Shown here: positions 47,563-54,586 of the stretch, in pieces | How positions within the stretch are numbered: position 1 is the stretch's first letter | Layout: every line of letters begins with the position of its first letter | NCBI RefSeq assembly: GCF_000244915.1 | Contig: NZ_CM001442.1 | Location: forward strand, 1,922,001-1,986,000 | Length of the DNA: 64,000 nucleotides | Origin: Bradyrhizobium sp. WSM471 | Lineage (GTDB): Bacteria; Pseudomonadota; Alphaproteobacteria; Rhizobiales; Xanthobacteraceae | Reading direction: 5' to 3' | Program-made: the position numbers and the translations under genes | The notes under the pieces: model-generated | Told to the model about the DNA's origin: nothing | Databases searched by the model: none | Seen by the model: the letters and a program-made list of their open reading frames with translations, nothing else

Positions 47563-48931
47563 AGCGCCCTCCATCTAACCAGCTCTTCAGAAAGCTCTGT
47601 TCTCCTTGCGCGGACAGAAATGCCCGCCACTCACCTGCATGCGTTACCAGCATCGTCCTCAACTTCTTGAGAGTTTCTTCGTGGCTTTCCCCCGTCGCGG
47701 TCGCGATTTGCGAGGCATGAACGCGAAGGGCGTCGGCGGGCAAGCCAGCCATGTCGGCAAGGTGCTGCAGGTGGCGCGTCCCGACGCTGCCGTACTCGAC
47801 CATGATGTCCCAATCAGCCTTCTGGGATATGGCTGACAGCGCCTTGCCTACCTCTGGGGCGGCGAGGTCGGATACGACGTAAATGTCAGGCGCCTCGTTG
47901 ATGCCCGCGGTATGCAGACTAAGACGTCTCAGCAAACAGGCGGCGCACAAGCCGCACTGCTTTCTGCCATCAACATTGACGACCCGCCGGGTCTGCCAGC
48001 AGGAGCGAGTGCCCGTCAGCTCCCGCTCGGTTCTTCCGGGTAGGTCCAGAAAAGCGCTTAGCGTCTGACCCTTCGTCGACCATAAGCGCGGCTGCTCGAA
48101 CCAAACTCGATAGCCTTGCAATGCCTTGATGAACCGCTCCATCTTTCGGAAAAACGTGGGATGGTTGCGATAGTCGACATAGATATTGTGCAGTGGCAGC
48201 AATACCGGGCCAAGTGCGCCCTGGCCGCTCTCGGGAACCACAATGCGCTCTACGTTCGAGAGTTGCGCCGCGATCGCCGTTATCGCCGCAAACTGAAATC
48301 CGCGTGAGCGGAAGCTGCTTTCGGTGCTGCGGTAACCGTCAACCTTGAACGGAATCCGCGTGAAATAGCTGTCGCCCTTTTTCCGGCTCTGACGATTGCC
48401 GGCAACCCGGATACAGAGAGCTTGGTCCTCGTCCCCACTCAAAGCGGAAACGGCACGCGAGTCCAAGCCATCGCTGTAAGCGACAGCAAAGGTTTTTGTC
48501 GTACCGAAGTCGAGAAGCATCTGCCGCGAACCAATCGGTGAGAGGTTCTTCGCCTGAACGAAGGCAAATCGCCACATGTCGCCCGTCAGATGGTTCAAGA
48601 CGCTAAGCAGGCTCTTCGTAACCTCCGGCCTCTGCCAGGCCTTGAGGTCGATGACCGGGACCGTCACATTAAGGGTGCGGCGCCAGGTTGCTGGACGTTT
48701 CCAGCGGCGATCAGCAAACTCAATGGCAGCGCAGAGAACCAATAAGTCGTAGTGCAGCGGCTTGCACCCCTTGACGTCGAAGGTGTCCAGAACCGCCGCA
48801 TTGAAGCGAATGTGCCTGCTAACCTCCGCGATGACGGCATCTTTCGGTAAGGTGCGGCTTGCCTTCTGCGCCTTCTCGACAACACGCAGGTGCTTTCCAA
48901 CCATTGCGGGGACTCTCCGATGCGCGCTCAT
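47546..48931 (-). CDS. QueC-like PP-loop enzyme, 461 aa
   Basis: The protein has about 150 extra N-terminal residues, then a PP-loop (FAVAYSDGLDSRAVSALSG, residues about 148-166). The normal SGGxDS is here SDGLDS. A zinc site follows: C311, C326, C329, C332 (QCGLCAACLLRR), as in 7-cyano-7-deazaguanine synthase QueC. True QueC is about 230 aa, so this is a longer relative, like the QatC and type IV CBASS QueC-like enzymes of phage defence, some of which attach deazaguanine to protein N-termini. No other queuosine gene is present. Start and stop overlap both neighbours. Activity is inferred only. Confidence 0.8.
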   Translation of the reverse strand: MSAHRRVPAMVGKHLRVVEKAQKASRTLPKDAVIAEVSRHIRFNAAVLDTFDVKGCKPLHYDLLVLCAAIEFADRRWKRPATWRRTLNVTVPVIDLKAWQRPEVTKSLLSVLNHLTGDMWRFAFVQAKNLSPIGSRQMLLDFGTTKTFAVAYSDGLDSRAVSALSGDEDQALCIRVAGNRQSRKKGDSYFTRIPFKVDGYRSTESSFRSRGFQFAAITAIAAQLSNVERIVVPESGQGALGPVLLPLHNIYVDYRNHPTFFRKMERFIKALQGYRVWFEQPRLWSTKGQTLSAFLDLPGRTERELTGTRSCWQTRRVVNVDGRKQCGLCAACLLRRLSLHTAGINEAPDIYVVSDLAAPEVGKALSAISQKADWDIMVEYGSVGTRHLQHLADMAGLPADALRVHASQIATATGESHEETLKKLRTMLVTHAGEWRAFLSAQGEQSFLKSWLDGGRYGRFE

Positions 48932-49503
48932 TCGTCAGGCCCCTCATCAACGCCAGCTTTCTTCTCAGTCGCCTTCCTGAAAGCCCCCCTGTTGCCCGTC
49001 GCTAAGGCATTGCAGAGGTCGCTTGCCTTGATGGCGGCGAACGTCTCGCGGTTTCGCTCAATACCCTTGTGGTAGTCATCGCTGCTCATGTCCCCATGGT
49101 CGCGGGCGCGGATGCATTCTTCGTCGAGCCTATTCTTGGTGGTGTCGATCCACTCTTGCGCGATGCTAGCGAGACCTTGATCGAGTGCCCTCTCGGGAGA
49201 TAGCTGATCCCGGAGATTGGCGCTCAGATGCCTTTGCAAGGCATCCGCCACAGGCGAAGGCGGGTGACCGTCGAAAATCGTCTCGATCACGGTCACGGGG
49301 TCCAGGTCCATCTGAGCACGTTCAGCGTGACCCTTAAGTTCATTGAAGAGGGGGCTGAACGCCTTCATGTCTACGTCACCAATCATGCTGTGACACGCCT
49401 GAATCGTGCGCTCCTCGGGGCTTGCCGCATCGCTGATCAAGTCCTGCCCGTACCGTTTCCAGCGGCTACTCAGCGCTGCATTTCTGAATGGCCCATCCGT
49501 CAT
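48928..49503 (-). CDS. hypothetical protein, first gene of the QueC-like cassette, 191 aa
   Basis: The product starts MTDGPFRNAALSSRWKRYGQ and is helical and acidic: FSPLFNELKGHAERAQMDLD, TVIETIFDGHPPSPVADALQ, WIDTTKNRLDEECIRARDHG. No known domain, signal peptide or membrane segment is seen. GTAGGAGGCTGAC before the ATG is a very strong ribosome-binding site. The stop overlaps the queC-like start by four bases (ATGA). By position it corresponds to QatB, the protein partner of QatC, but no sequence similarity can be claimed. Confidence 0.8.
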   Translation of the reverse strand: MTDGPFRNAALSSRWKRYGQDLISDAASPEERTIQACHSMIGDVDMKAFSPLFNELKGHAERAQMDLDPVTVIETIFDGHPPSPVADALQRHLSANLRDQLSPERALDQGLASIAQEWIDTTKNRLDEECIRARDHGDMSSDDYHKGIERNRETFAAIKASDLCNALATGNRGAFRKATEKKAGVDEGPDE

Positions 49504-49522
49504 GTCAGCCTCCTACGTTGGC

Positions 49523-49552
49523 AATATAGGGTCGGGAGTCTGACAATGTCAA
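49523..49552 (-). promoter_or_regulatory. promoter and operator of the QueC-like cassette
   Basis: On the minus strand TTGACA (49547-49552) and TATATT (49523-49528) are separated by 18 bp, a near-consensus sigma-70 promoter. The -35 box overlaps a perfect palindrome TGACAATGTCA (49541-49551); another CTGACATTA lies about 25 bp further upstream. This suits autoregulation by the XRE-ImmA protein. The start codon lies about 20 bp after the -10 box, so the leader is short. Confidence 0.75.
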
Positions 49553-49769
49553 TATTAGTAAAATAAAACCTGACATTAGCTCCGGAACCGTCGTTTGCGA
49601 GATGCGCCGACGGGTAGCTGAGGAAGGGCCACGCGGATCGATTAGCTAATTGTGCTGATTGCTAGCCTGAAGTTTTCACCGTCGAAACGCGCAACGGGCT
49701 GAGCCCTCCAACTGGGATCGGAGCGGCGGGCGAAGGTAGAGGGATGATCTTTTTTGCAATGTGCCCGCG

Positions 49770-49796
49770 TTGTGCCCCAGACTTTTCGGGGCACAA
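49770..49796. repeat. perfect hairpin next to the tRNA junction
   Basis: TTGTGCCCC (49770-49778) and GGGGCACAA (49788-49796) form a 9-bp perfect inverted repeat with a 9-nt loop. It lies 46 bp from the tRNA 3' end, on the island side. No T run follows on either strand, so it is not a typical terminator; a recombination-protein site is possible. Confidence 0.5.
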
Positions 49797-49841
49797 TGTG
49801 GGGGAAAGCAGCTCGCTAAGTCACTGTAGATTTGGAATTAA

Positions 49842-49916
49842 TGGTGGGCGCACAAGGGATCGAACCTTGGACCTCTCCCGTGTGAAGGGAACGCTCTCCC
49901 GCTGAGCTATGCACCC
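49842..49916 (-). tRNA. tRNA-Val (anticodon CAC)
   Basis: The minus strand folds as a full cloverleaf of 75 nt including an encoded CCA. The acceptor GGGTGCA pairs with TGCGCCC, the D arm is GCTC-AGCGGGA-GAGC, the anticodon stem TTCCC/GGGAG encloses TTCACAC with anticodon CAC, and the T arm contains GGTTCGATCCC. It reads GTG valine codons. Its 3' end faces the accessory DNA (lower coordinates), the usual orientation for an integrase target. Intact core genes lie on its 5' side. Confidence 0.97.
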
Positions 49917-50072
49917 GAAACCATCATGCAGGCGACCCGAGTTTCGGCCGCCGGCGCTTTGGAGCCCGCGATTTAGAAGTGCGGGCCGAAGGTGTCAAGT
50001 TTCGAGGCGCTGCCGGGCCGGAAAACCTTCCCCCCGACCCGCAATGCGGCAGTGAGACCGTCTTGGGGCCGC

Positions 50073-51371
50073 TTACGCGCCCTGCTGGCGGGCGCGGGAG
50101 GCGTGGGCCTGGAGCGCGCGGATGCGTTCGGCCAGTGTTCCGCCGCCTTCGGGCAGGGTGCCTGCGGCCGTGCCGTTGGTCGGGGCGTCGTTGGCCGGGC
50201 GCGGCGCCGGCCTCGGCGGCTGGCCGGCCTCGGCCGCGAGCAGGGCCTCGATCGGCGAGTTCGGGCCTTCGAGCTGCATCGCGAGCTTGGCCACCTCGGC
50301 GGCGATGTCGTTGATGCGTTCGCGCAGCAGCGCGTTCTCCATCCGCTCGGTCGCCCAGGAGCTCTCGGCCTGTTGCTGGATCGCGTTGATGTCGCGCTGC
50401 AGCTTGGCGCGCTCGTCGCGGGCGGTGCGGAGCTGCTCCTCCAGCGCGGTCTTTTCCGCGCGGATCGATTCCATCGCGGCCGAGGATTTGCCGCCGCTCA
50501 AGGCCGCGATCTCGACGCGCAGTTCCTTGATGGTGCGCTCGTTGCCCTCGTTGGCCTGGCGGAGCTGGTTGTTCTCATAGTCGCGCTCGGCGAGCAGCTT
50601 GCCCTGCGTGGCGAGGCGGCCCTCGAGATCGCCGACGCGGCCGGACAGCATCTCGGCTTCCTTCACCTGCACGATGAGCTGGCGATCGAGGTCGGTGACG
50701 CGCTGGCTCAGATTCTCGACGCGGCCGCGGGCGTCGCCGAGCTCGCGCGATGCGGTCTCGGATTCGGTGCGCTCCTGCGCCAGCCGCGCCTGCGTCGCGG
50801 CAAATTCCTTTTCGGCGTCGCCGACGCGGTTCTTCAGCTCCTCGATCTGCGCACGGACCACGACCAGCTCGACCTGGCGGCTCTCCGCCATCATCGAGCG
50901 GTCGGACAGTTCGGAATTGATCTTTGCGAGCTCGCCCTGCTTGTCGGTCAGCGCGAGCTCGGCGGCACGCAGCGCTGCGGTCTTGGTGTTGAATTCCTCT
51001 TCGGTGGCGCGGAGCTGCTCCTTGACCGCCTTCTCGCGCGCCTCCAGCGCGAAGATCGTGGCGTTCTTCTCGCCGAGCTCGATCTTCATGCGGTTGATGG
51101 CGTCGCTCTTCTTGCCGAGTTCGGCGAGCTGGCTCGTGGTCTTGTTCTTGAGCTGATCGACGCTCATCTCCAGCCGTCGCGCCGACATGGCGAATTCGGC
51201 GCGGAGCTGGTCCTTGTCAGCCTGGATCTCGGCCATCGACAACGGCGTGGCGGCCTCGAGCCGGCGCGTGGTCAGGCGCACGGCGCGGTTATGCACCAGC
51301 GGCACGATCGCGAGCCCGCACAGCATCGAAAGCAGGAAACCGATCGCCAGGTACATGATCGGTTCGACCAT
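50073..51371 (-). CDS. membrane-anchored coiled-coil protein, 432 aa
   Basis: One N-terminal membrane helix (MVEPIMYLAIGFLLSMLCGL, residues about 4-27) is followed by some 330 residues of heptad-rich coiled coil (for example RRLEMSVDQLKNKTTSQLAE, LSQRVTDLDRQLIVQVKEAE). A Pro/Ala/Gly-rich end (PPRPAPRPANDAPTNG) precedes a last helix. It would be tethered in the inner membrane with a long rod in the cytoplasm. It is a conserved hypothetical of Rhizobiales in pattern; envelope organisation is a guess. It ends 157 bp from the tRNA and belongs to the core chromosome. Confidence 0.8.
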   Translation of the reverse strand: MVEPIMYLAIGFLLSMLCGLAIVPLVHNRAVRLTTRRLEAATPLSMAEIQADKDQLRAEFAMSARRLEMSVDQLKNKTTSQLAELGKKSDAINRMKIELGEKNATIFALEAREKAVKEQLRATEEEFNTKTAALRAAELALTDKQGELAKINSELSDRSMMAESRQVELVVVRAQIEELKNRVGDAEKEFAATQARLAQERTESETASRELGDARGRVENLSQRVTDLDRQLIVQVKEAEMLSGRVGDLEGRLATQGKLLAERDYENNQLRQANEGNERTIKELRVEIAALSGGKSSAAMESIRAEKTALEEQLRTARDERAKLQRDINAIQQQAESSWATERMENALLRERINDIAAEVAKLAMQLEGPNSPIEALLAAEAGQPPRPAPRPANDAPTNGTAAGTLPEGGGTLAERIRALQAHASRARQQGA

Positions 51372-51490
51372 GGGCCAGAACTCCCAAAGCTAAGGAAAAA
51401 TTTACCAAGGACATTGCATGCGGGGCCGGCAAAAAGCCAGCCCCGACATGTCGTTAACCTTGATCCGTCGCCGGAGGGGAAAGCGGAACG

Positions 51491-52096
51491 CTAGAACGGG
51501 TTCCAGGTCGCGCGCGGGGTGAATTTCAAATAGCCGATATTGGCTCCCAGCCGCAGGCCGAGGCCGGAGCGGATCGGCACCAGCACGATGTTGTTGGCGG
51601 TGAGCGCCGTCATGCCGAAGCCGCCGATGATGTAGGCCGAGCCGTCGAGGCCGGCGAAGCGCTGGTAGATCGCGTTGGTGGCGGGCAAATTATAGACCAG
51701 CGTCATGGTGCGCGCGCCGTCGCCACCCCAGTCGAAGCCGAGCGAGGGACCCTGCCAATAGACCCTGAGGTCGCCGGCGTTCTTGGTGTAGAGCGTGCCT
51801 TCGCCGTAGCGCAGGCCGGCGACGAAAGCGCCGGACCCTTCCTCACCGAGGATATAGCCGTTGGGCAGGCCCCATTGGCTGACCGCCTTCTCGATGATCG
51901 AGGCGAGACCGCGCGAGACGTTGCCGAAGAAGCGGTGGCCGGCGTTCACGAGTTCGTCCGGCCCATAGGTGCTGGGCGTCGGGGTCCGCTGCGGCGGCGG
52001 CAAATCGGGCGGCGGCGGCTGCTGGGCGGAAGCCGGAATGATCCACCCGACCATCGCGGCAAGCGCGACTGCGGCAAGGCGTGATGCGAAAGTCAT
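51491..52096 (-). CDS. eipA: EipA-like periplasmic protein (DUF1134)
   Basis: The 201-aa protein has a signal peptide ending in IPASAQ, a Pro-rich linker (PPPPDLPPPQRTPTP) and the DUF1134 domain: LVNAGHRFFGNVSRGLASII, GEEGSGAFVAGLRYGEGTLY, WQGPSLGFDWGGDGARTMTL, RSGLGLRLGANIGYLKFTPR. EipA of Brucella (same family) is a periplasmic beta-barrel protein needed for envelope integrity. The length and the C-terminal end TPRATWNPF fit the family. It starts at ATG 52096. Confidence 0.88.
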   Translation of the reverse strand: MTFASRLAAVALAAMVGWIIPASAQQPPPPDLPPPQRTPTPSTYGPDELVNAGHRFFGNVSRGLASIIEKAVSQWGLPNGYILGEEGSGAFVAGLRYGEGTLYTKNAGDLRVYWQGPSLGFDWGGDGARTMTLVYNLPATNAIYQRFAGLDGSAYIIGGFGMTALTANNIVLVPIRSGLGLRLGANIGYLKFTPRATWNPF

Positions 52097-52187
52097 AAAA
52101 GAACCCCTGGTACCGAATCCGGTCGCTTCCTTAACCTGACGCCAACAGGCACGGCTCTAGGTTGCGCCGGATGTCCCCTCGACTCGG

Positions 52188-52721
52188 ATGTTATCCGCAG
52201 CAACTATGACGGCACAACGGCAGGAAGCCAGCCCTTTGCGCCCCGGAATTGCCTTGATCGGCCTTCTGGTCTGCATGCTGTCGGGCATTTGGATCCTCGG
52301 CGTTGGGTCGCCGACGCAGGCGGCCACTACCGAGCGGATCGTCGTCAACCGTTTCAGCGGCGTGGCGATCGAGGGCTTCGACCCGGTGGCCTATTTCGTC
52401 GATGGCGCAGCCGTGCAGGGGACGGCCGAGTTCGAGGCGAACCTGTGGGCCGCAGTCTGGCGCTTTCGGAACGAGGGCAACCGGGCCTCTTTCCTGGCCC
52501 ATCCCGAGGTCTACGGGCCGCAATACGGCGGCTACGATCCGGTCGATATCGCCCGCGGCGTCACCATCGCCGGCAACCCCCGCTTCTTCGCGATCGCGGC
52601 GCAGCGGCTCTATCTGTTCAGCCGGGAAGCCAATCGCGACGCCTTCGCCGCCAATCCCGAGCGCTTCCTCTATGAGGTGGGCAAGCGCTGGCCGGCCCTT
52701 GAGGACAAGCTCAGCCAGTAG
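52188..52721 (+). CDS. YHS domain-containing protein
   Basis: The 177-aa protein has an N-terminal hydrophobic anchor or signal (GIALIGLLVCMLSGIWILGV). The YHS fold follows: VAIEGFDPVAYFVDGAAVQG, LWAAVWRFRNEGNRASFLAH, PEVYGPQYGGYDPVDIARGV. The family's metal- or ligand-binding role is poorly known. A second ATG at 52206 would shorten the N-terminus by six residues. It is divergent from eipA with a 91-bp gap that must hold both promoters. Confidence 0.82.
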   Translation: MLSAATMTAQRQEASPLRPGIALIGLLVCMLSGIWILGVGSPTQAATTERIVVNRFSGVAIEGFDPVAYFVDGAAVQGTAEFEANLWAAVWRFRNEGNRASFLAHPEVYGPQYGGYDPVDIARGVTIAGNPRFFAIAAQRLYLFSREANRDAFAANPERFLYEVGKRWPALEDKLSQ

Positions 52722-52736
52722 GTCCCCTTTACGACG

Positions 52737-53564
52737 TCAGAGTCTTGCCGCCTGCGGGTCACCCCAGGCGATGAACTCCGGGATGATGAAGCCGCCATCG
52801 TGCCGCTCGCCGAAGCGGAGCGCGCCGCCCTTGCCGTCGGTCACGCTGCCGCCGGCGGCGGTCACGACCGCGTAGCCGGCCCCGACGTCCCATTCACAAG
52901 TGGGCCCGAAGCGGGGATAGATGTCGGCACTGCCTTCCGCGATCCGGCCGAATTTGACGGCCGAGCCGACGGTCTTCCTGACAGCGTTGGGGCGGTGATC
53001 GATGAAGGCCTCGGTTCGGGGATCTCCATGCGAGCGGCTCACCGCGGCGATCCAGGGCTCGCCGAGGGGCGGCAACTTGCGGGTATGGATCGGCTCGGCA
53101 GCGCCGATGGTCGCGCCGTCGAACCTGACCCGCTCGGCGCCGCGGCCGACGATGCCGCGCCAGAGCAGCCCGAGCGCGGGCGCGCTGACGATGCCCAGCA
53201 GCGGTACGCCCGATGTCACGAGGGCAAGGTTGACGGTGAACTCGTCGCGCCCGGCGACGAACTCCTTGGTGCCGTCGAGCGGGTCGATCAGGAAGAAGCT
53301 GTCGCGGAACGGCGGCGAGGCGAGCTGGGTCCGCTCTTCCGAGAGCGTCGGGATGTCGCCCGCAAGCTGCGCCAGCCCGTCCGCGATGATGCGGTCGGCG
53401 GCAAGGTCGGCCTCGGTCACCGGCGAGCCGTCCTGCTTGCCGTCGACCCGCATCGCCGTGCGGTTGACCGCGAGGATGGCTTCGCCGGCCTTCACCACCA
53501 GCGCCGTGAGCGGCTCCATCAGGTGGGAGGCGGCCGCGCCGTCGATGATCCGCTTCACTTGCAT
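52737..53564 (-). CDS. cysQ: 3'(2'),5'-bisphosphate nucleotidase CysQ
   Basis: The 275-aa protein has the inositol-monophosphatase-fold metal sites: DGSPVTEADLAADRIIADGL, the Glu in LSEERTQ, DPLDGTKEFVAGRDEFTVNL and the C-terminal WDVGAGYAVVTAAGG. CysQ removes the 3'-phosphate of PAP, a by-product of sulfate activation. The spacing and GTKEFV motif identify CysQ over plain inositol monophosphatase. The first 15 residues (MQVKRIIDGAAASH) are extra, so a later Met (residue 16) is an alternative start. It converges with the YHS gene. Confidence 0.88.
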   Translation of the reverse strand: MQVKRIIDGAAASHLMEPLTALVVKAGEAILAVNRTAMRVDGKQDGSPVTEADLAADRIIADGLAQLAGDIPTLSEERTQLASPPFRDSFFLIDPLDGTKEFVAGRDEFTVNLALVTSGVPLLGIVSAPALGLLWRGIVGRGAERVRFDGATIGAAEPIHTRKLPPLGEPWIAAVSRSHGDPRTEAFIDHRPNAVRKTVGSAVKFGRIAEGSADIYPRFGPTCEWDVGAGYAVVTAAGGSVTDGKGGALRFGERHDGGFIIPEFIAWGDPQAARL

Positions 53565-53735
53565 GCCTCATTCATCGGCAATTCCATCCCTAAGCGAGTG
53601 ATTCGCCGTGGCATTAGGGCCGCTTCGAACCGATCGCAAGCTAGCTGCCACGGGCTTGCGAATGTTAGAACCAGCAGCATTCGTCAAGCATGCTTGATTC
53701 GCCGCGTCCGCGCCGTGCAATTCCAGGAACCCTTT

Positions 53736-54389
53736 ATGTCTGACGCTTCGTCACCCGCTACCGTCACCGCTCCAGATGCGCTCGAACTCGCTGCGCTGCT
53801 GTGCTCGCGGGTCTGCCACGATCTCATCAGCCCTGTCGGCGCCATCGTCAATGGGCTCGAAGTGCTCGACGACGATCCCAAGCCGGACGACCGCGAGTTC
53901 GCACTCGACTTGATACGCAAGAGCGCGAAAACCGCCTCTGCCCGCCTCCAGTTCTGCCGCCTCGCCTTTGGCGCGGCCGGCTCGTCCGGCGCGCAGATCG
54001 ATCTCGGCGATGCCCAGACCATGGCGCGCGGTCACATCGAGGACGGCAAGTGCTCGATCACCTGGAATCTGCCGCGGATCCTGATGCCGAAGAATCGCGT
54101 CAAGCTGCTCCTCAACATGCTGGTCGTTTCGCAACATACGATCCCGCGCGGCGGAGTGCTGACGATCGATCCGATCGGCGACGGCGAGACGATGAGCTTC
54201 CGCATCACCGCGACCGGACATAATGCGCGCCTGCCGCAGAACATCTCCGAGCTCCTGAGCGGCGAGCGCGGCCCGGCTGCGGATGCGCATGCGATCCAGC
54301 CTTATTATACGCGGCTGTTGGCAGAGGCTTGCGGGCTCACCGTGAGGCTCGCGCACGAAGGCGAGGCCATCACCATTATCGCGTCGTAG
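53736..54389 (+). CDS. chpT: histidine phosphotransferase ChpT
   Basis: The 217-aa protein has the ChpT dimerisation helix with its phospho-accepting His: LAALLCSRVCHDLISPVGAI. NGLEVLDDD and FALDLIRKSAKTASARLQFC come next, then a degenerate ATPase-like domain (LLLNMLVVSQHTIPRGGVLT). In alphaproteobacteria ChpT passes phosphate from CckA to CtrA and CpdR in cell-cycle control. ATG 53736 (MSDASSPATV) is chosen although the frame is open far upstream; that extension is the complement of cysQ. Confidence 0.92.
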   Translation: MSDASSPATVTAPDALELAALLCSRVCHDLISPVGAIVNGLEVLDDDPKPDDREFALDLIRKSAKTASARLQFCRLAFGAAGSSGAQIDLGDAQTMARGHIEDGKCSITWNLPRILMPKNRVKLLLNMLVVSQHTIPRGGVLTIDPIGDGETMSFRITATGHNARLPQNISELLSGERGPAADAHAIQPYYTRLLAEACGLTVRLAHEGEAITIIAS

Positions 54390-54586
54390 ACAAGTCGCAG
54401 CTCTCAAACGTTAATCAAGTCTTTACGAGGCGCTTCGGCTTGTCCGGAGCGCCTTATCTCTTTGTTGATTCCGTTCTTTTGCACATACTCAACCAATATT
54501 AAACGCTTTGCGGTGAAGCTGGCCCCATTCCGAATTGGCGCATCACGTCTTGTGTGCGCGCCCTCCCTGTATGAAGGCCTGTTTTC

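Noticed and set aside
1..49841. Search for nod boxes, nif or T3SS (tts) boxes and CRISPR arrays
   Set aside because: No convincing nod/tts box, nif upstream activator pair or regular direct-repeat array was seen by eye, and no nod, nif or rhc genes are present in this segment.
49992..51494. 500-codon plus-strand frame opposite the coiled-coil gene
   Set aside because: It is the antisense of a well-composed coiled-coil protein with a membrane anchor; no domain or ribosome-binding site.
52800..53735. 312-codon upstream extension of chpT
   Set aside because: It overlaps cysQ on the opposite strand, and ChpT homology begins only at 53736.
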